A stretch of DNA of 5,922 bases. Source: Pseudomonadota bacterium (lineage in GTDB: Bacteria > Pseudomonadota > Gammaproteobacteria > Pseudomonadales > UBA5518). Position 1 is the stretch's first letter. Each line of letters opens with the position of its first letter. Both the position numbers and the translations under genes were made by a program. The notes beneath the pieces are model-generated. The model had not been told where the DNA came from. It worked only from the letters and a program-made list of their open reading frames with translations, and did not search any database. The DNA lies in NCBI GenBank assembly GCA_022705125.1, contig JAKJFB010000191.1, forward strand, positions 1 through 5,922, written 5' to 3'. Below are positions 5,494-5,922 of the stretch, in pieces.

Positions 5494-5898
5494 ATGTCCA
5501 CGTACAGCATCGGTGAACTCGCCAGACGCGCCGGCGTGGCCATCGACACGGTGCGCTACTACGAGCGCAACCAGCTGCTCGATCCGGCCGGGCGCCTCGC
5601 GTCAGGCTACCGCCGCTATGGCGACAGCGAACTGAGGCGACTGCGCTTCATCCGGCGCGCCAAGGCGCTGGGCTTCTCGCTCGCGGACGTGCGCGCGCTG
5701 CTGTCGCTGAGCGATGAGCGCAACGTCGCCAAGGTCAAGCGCGCCGCCGAAGCGCGGCTGGCCGAGGTCGAGCAGCGTCTCGCCGAACTGGAACGCATCC
5801 GCAACGCGCTGCAGGCGCTGGTAGCCGCCTGCCCCGGCCATGGCCGCGCGGAGGCCTGCCCGATCCTCAACGCTCTGAACCAGGAGGACGCCCCGTGA
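5494..5898 (+). CDS. MerR-family heavy-metal-responsive transcriptional regulator (CueR/ZntR-like)
   Basis: A 134-residue DNA-binding metal sensor. The ATG at 5494 has AGGAG 7 nt upstream; the frame continues up to a TTG at 5440, but that lies inside the promoter. The winged helix-turn-helix is at residues 3-70 (YSIGELARRAGVAIDTVRYY, then SGYRRY and LRFIRRAKALGFSLADV). A coiled-coil dimerisation helix follows (about 77-111), then a C-terminal metal loop with C113, H116 and C122 (CPGHGRAEACPIL). The loop has eight residues between the cysteines, as I recall for ZntR; CueR has seven. The residue that separates monovalent from divalent sensing (Ser in CueR, Cys in ZntR/CadR/PbrR) aligns with Val78, so the metal cannot be named. 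The gene probably controls its own operon through the dyad at 5437-5464. Its stop codon overlaps the start of the next gene, probably its regulated target. Confidence 0.9.
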   Translation: MSTYSIGELARRAGVAIDTVRYYERNQLLDPAGRLASGYRRYGDSELRRLRFIRRAKALGFSLADVRALLSLSDERNVAKVKRAAEARLAEVEQRLAELERIRNALQALVAACPGHGRAEACPILNALNQEDAP

Positions 5899-5922
5899 AC
5901 ACGCTCCATTCCCCCGCCCCGT
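5895..5922 (+). CDS. Start of an unknown gene (only nine codons in window)
   Basis: A GTG at 5895 overlaps the TGA of the MerR-type gene (GTGA) and has a perfect AGGAGG 7 nt upstream (5882-5887). The visible codons read V-N-T-L-H-S-P-A-P, too few to identify a product. Translational coupling to a metal-sensing regulator suggests a metal transporter, efflux ATPase or metal-binding protein, but that is inference from position only. Confidence 0.6.

Noticed and set aside
4598..5494. NasT extended to 298 residues from a TTG at 5494
   Set aside because: The extra residues match nothing in NasT, the length far exceeds the family's roughly 200, and the extension crosses promoter elements of both divergent units.
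1..5922. CRISPR arrays, tRNA or rRNA genes, insertion sequences, attachment sites
   Set aside because: Looked for and not seen: no regularly spaced repeats, no transposase-like frame or terminal inverted repeats, no cloverleaf or rRNA sequence.

Overview
The window is GC-rich DNA with tightly packed genes. Its content fits a free-living proteobacterium (beta- or gammaproteobacterial type, not resolved further) that uses nitrate as a nitrogen source. Most of it is a nitrate-assimilation (nas) locus read on the minus strand. A short metal-regulator operon starts on the plus strand at the right end.

From right to left on the minus strand the nas locus runs as follows. nasT (about 5218-4598) encodes an ANTAR-type antiterminator and nasS (4601-3399) its cytosolic nitrate/nitrite-sensing partner; their stop and start codons overlap. 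A 272-bp gap (3127-3398) follows and holds the regulatory region of the transport operon. Then come nrtA (3126-1732, periplasmic binding protein), nrtB (1685-681, permease) and nrtD (639 to beyond base 1, ATPase, cut by the window edge). On the plus strand, a MerR-family metal regulator (5494-5898) overlaps the start of an unknown gene at 5895.

The regulatory DNA is the most informative part. Both the nrtABD operon and nasTS have a sigma-54-like box (3266-3281 and 5255-5270). Each has a candidate NtrC half-dyad upstream at exactly the same offset, 104 bp from site centre to the first base of the box. The nrtA leader RNA ends in a strong intrinsic terminator (hairpin 3161-3194 plus eight U) about 28 nt before the start codon. 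An alternative hairpin with an A1/G4 hexaloop (3189-3202) shares bases with the terminator's 5' arm, as expected for a NasT-controlled antitermination switch. A second, strong hexaloop hairpin (3225-3248) lies upstream, but its loop lacks the ANTAR signature.

Inferred working model: nitrogen limitation activates transcription of both units through NtrC and sigma-54. Without nitrate or nitrite NasS holds NasT and transcripts stop in the leader. With nitrate or nitrite NasT is released, remodels the leader and lets nrtABD be transcribed. The transporter then imports nitrate for reductases that must be encoded outside the window. The protein system itself is well known; the new detail is in the leader and promoter architecture and in an atypical metal-site residue in the MerR protein.
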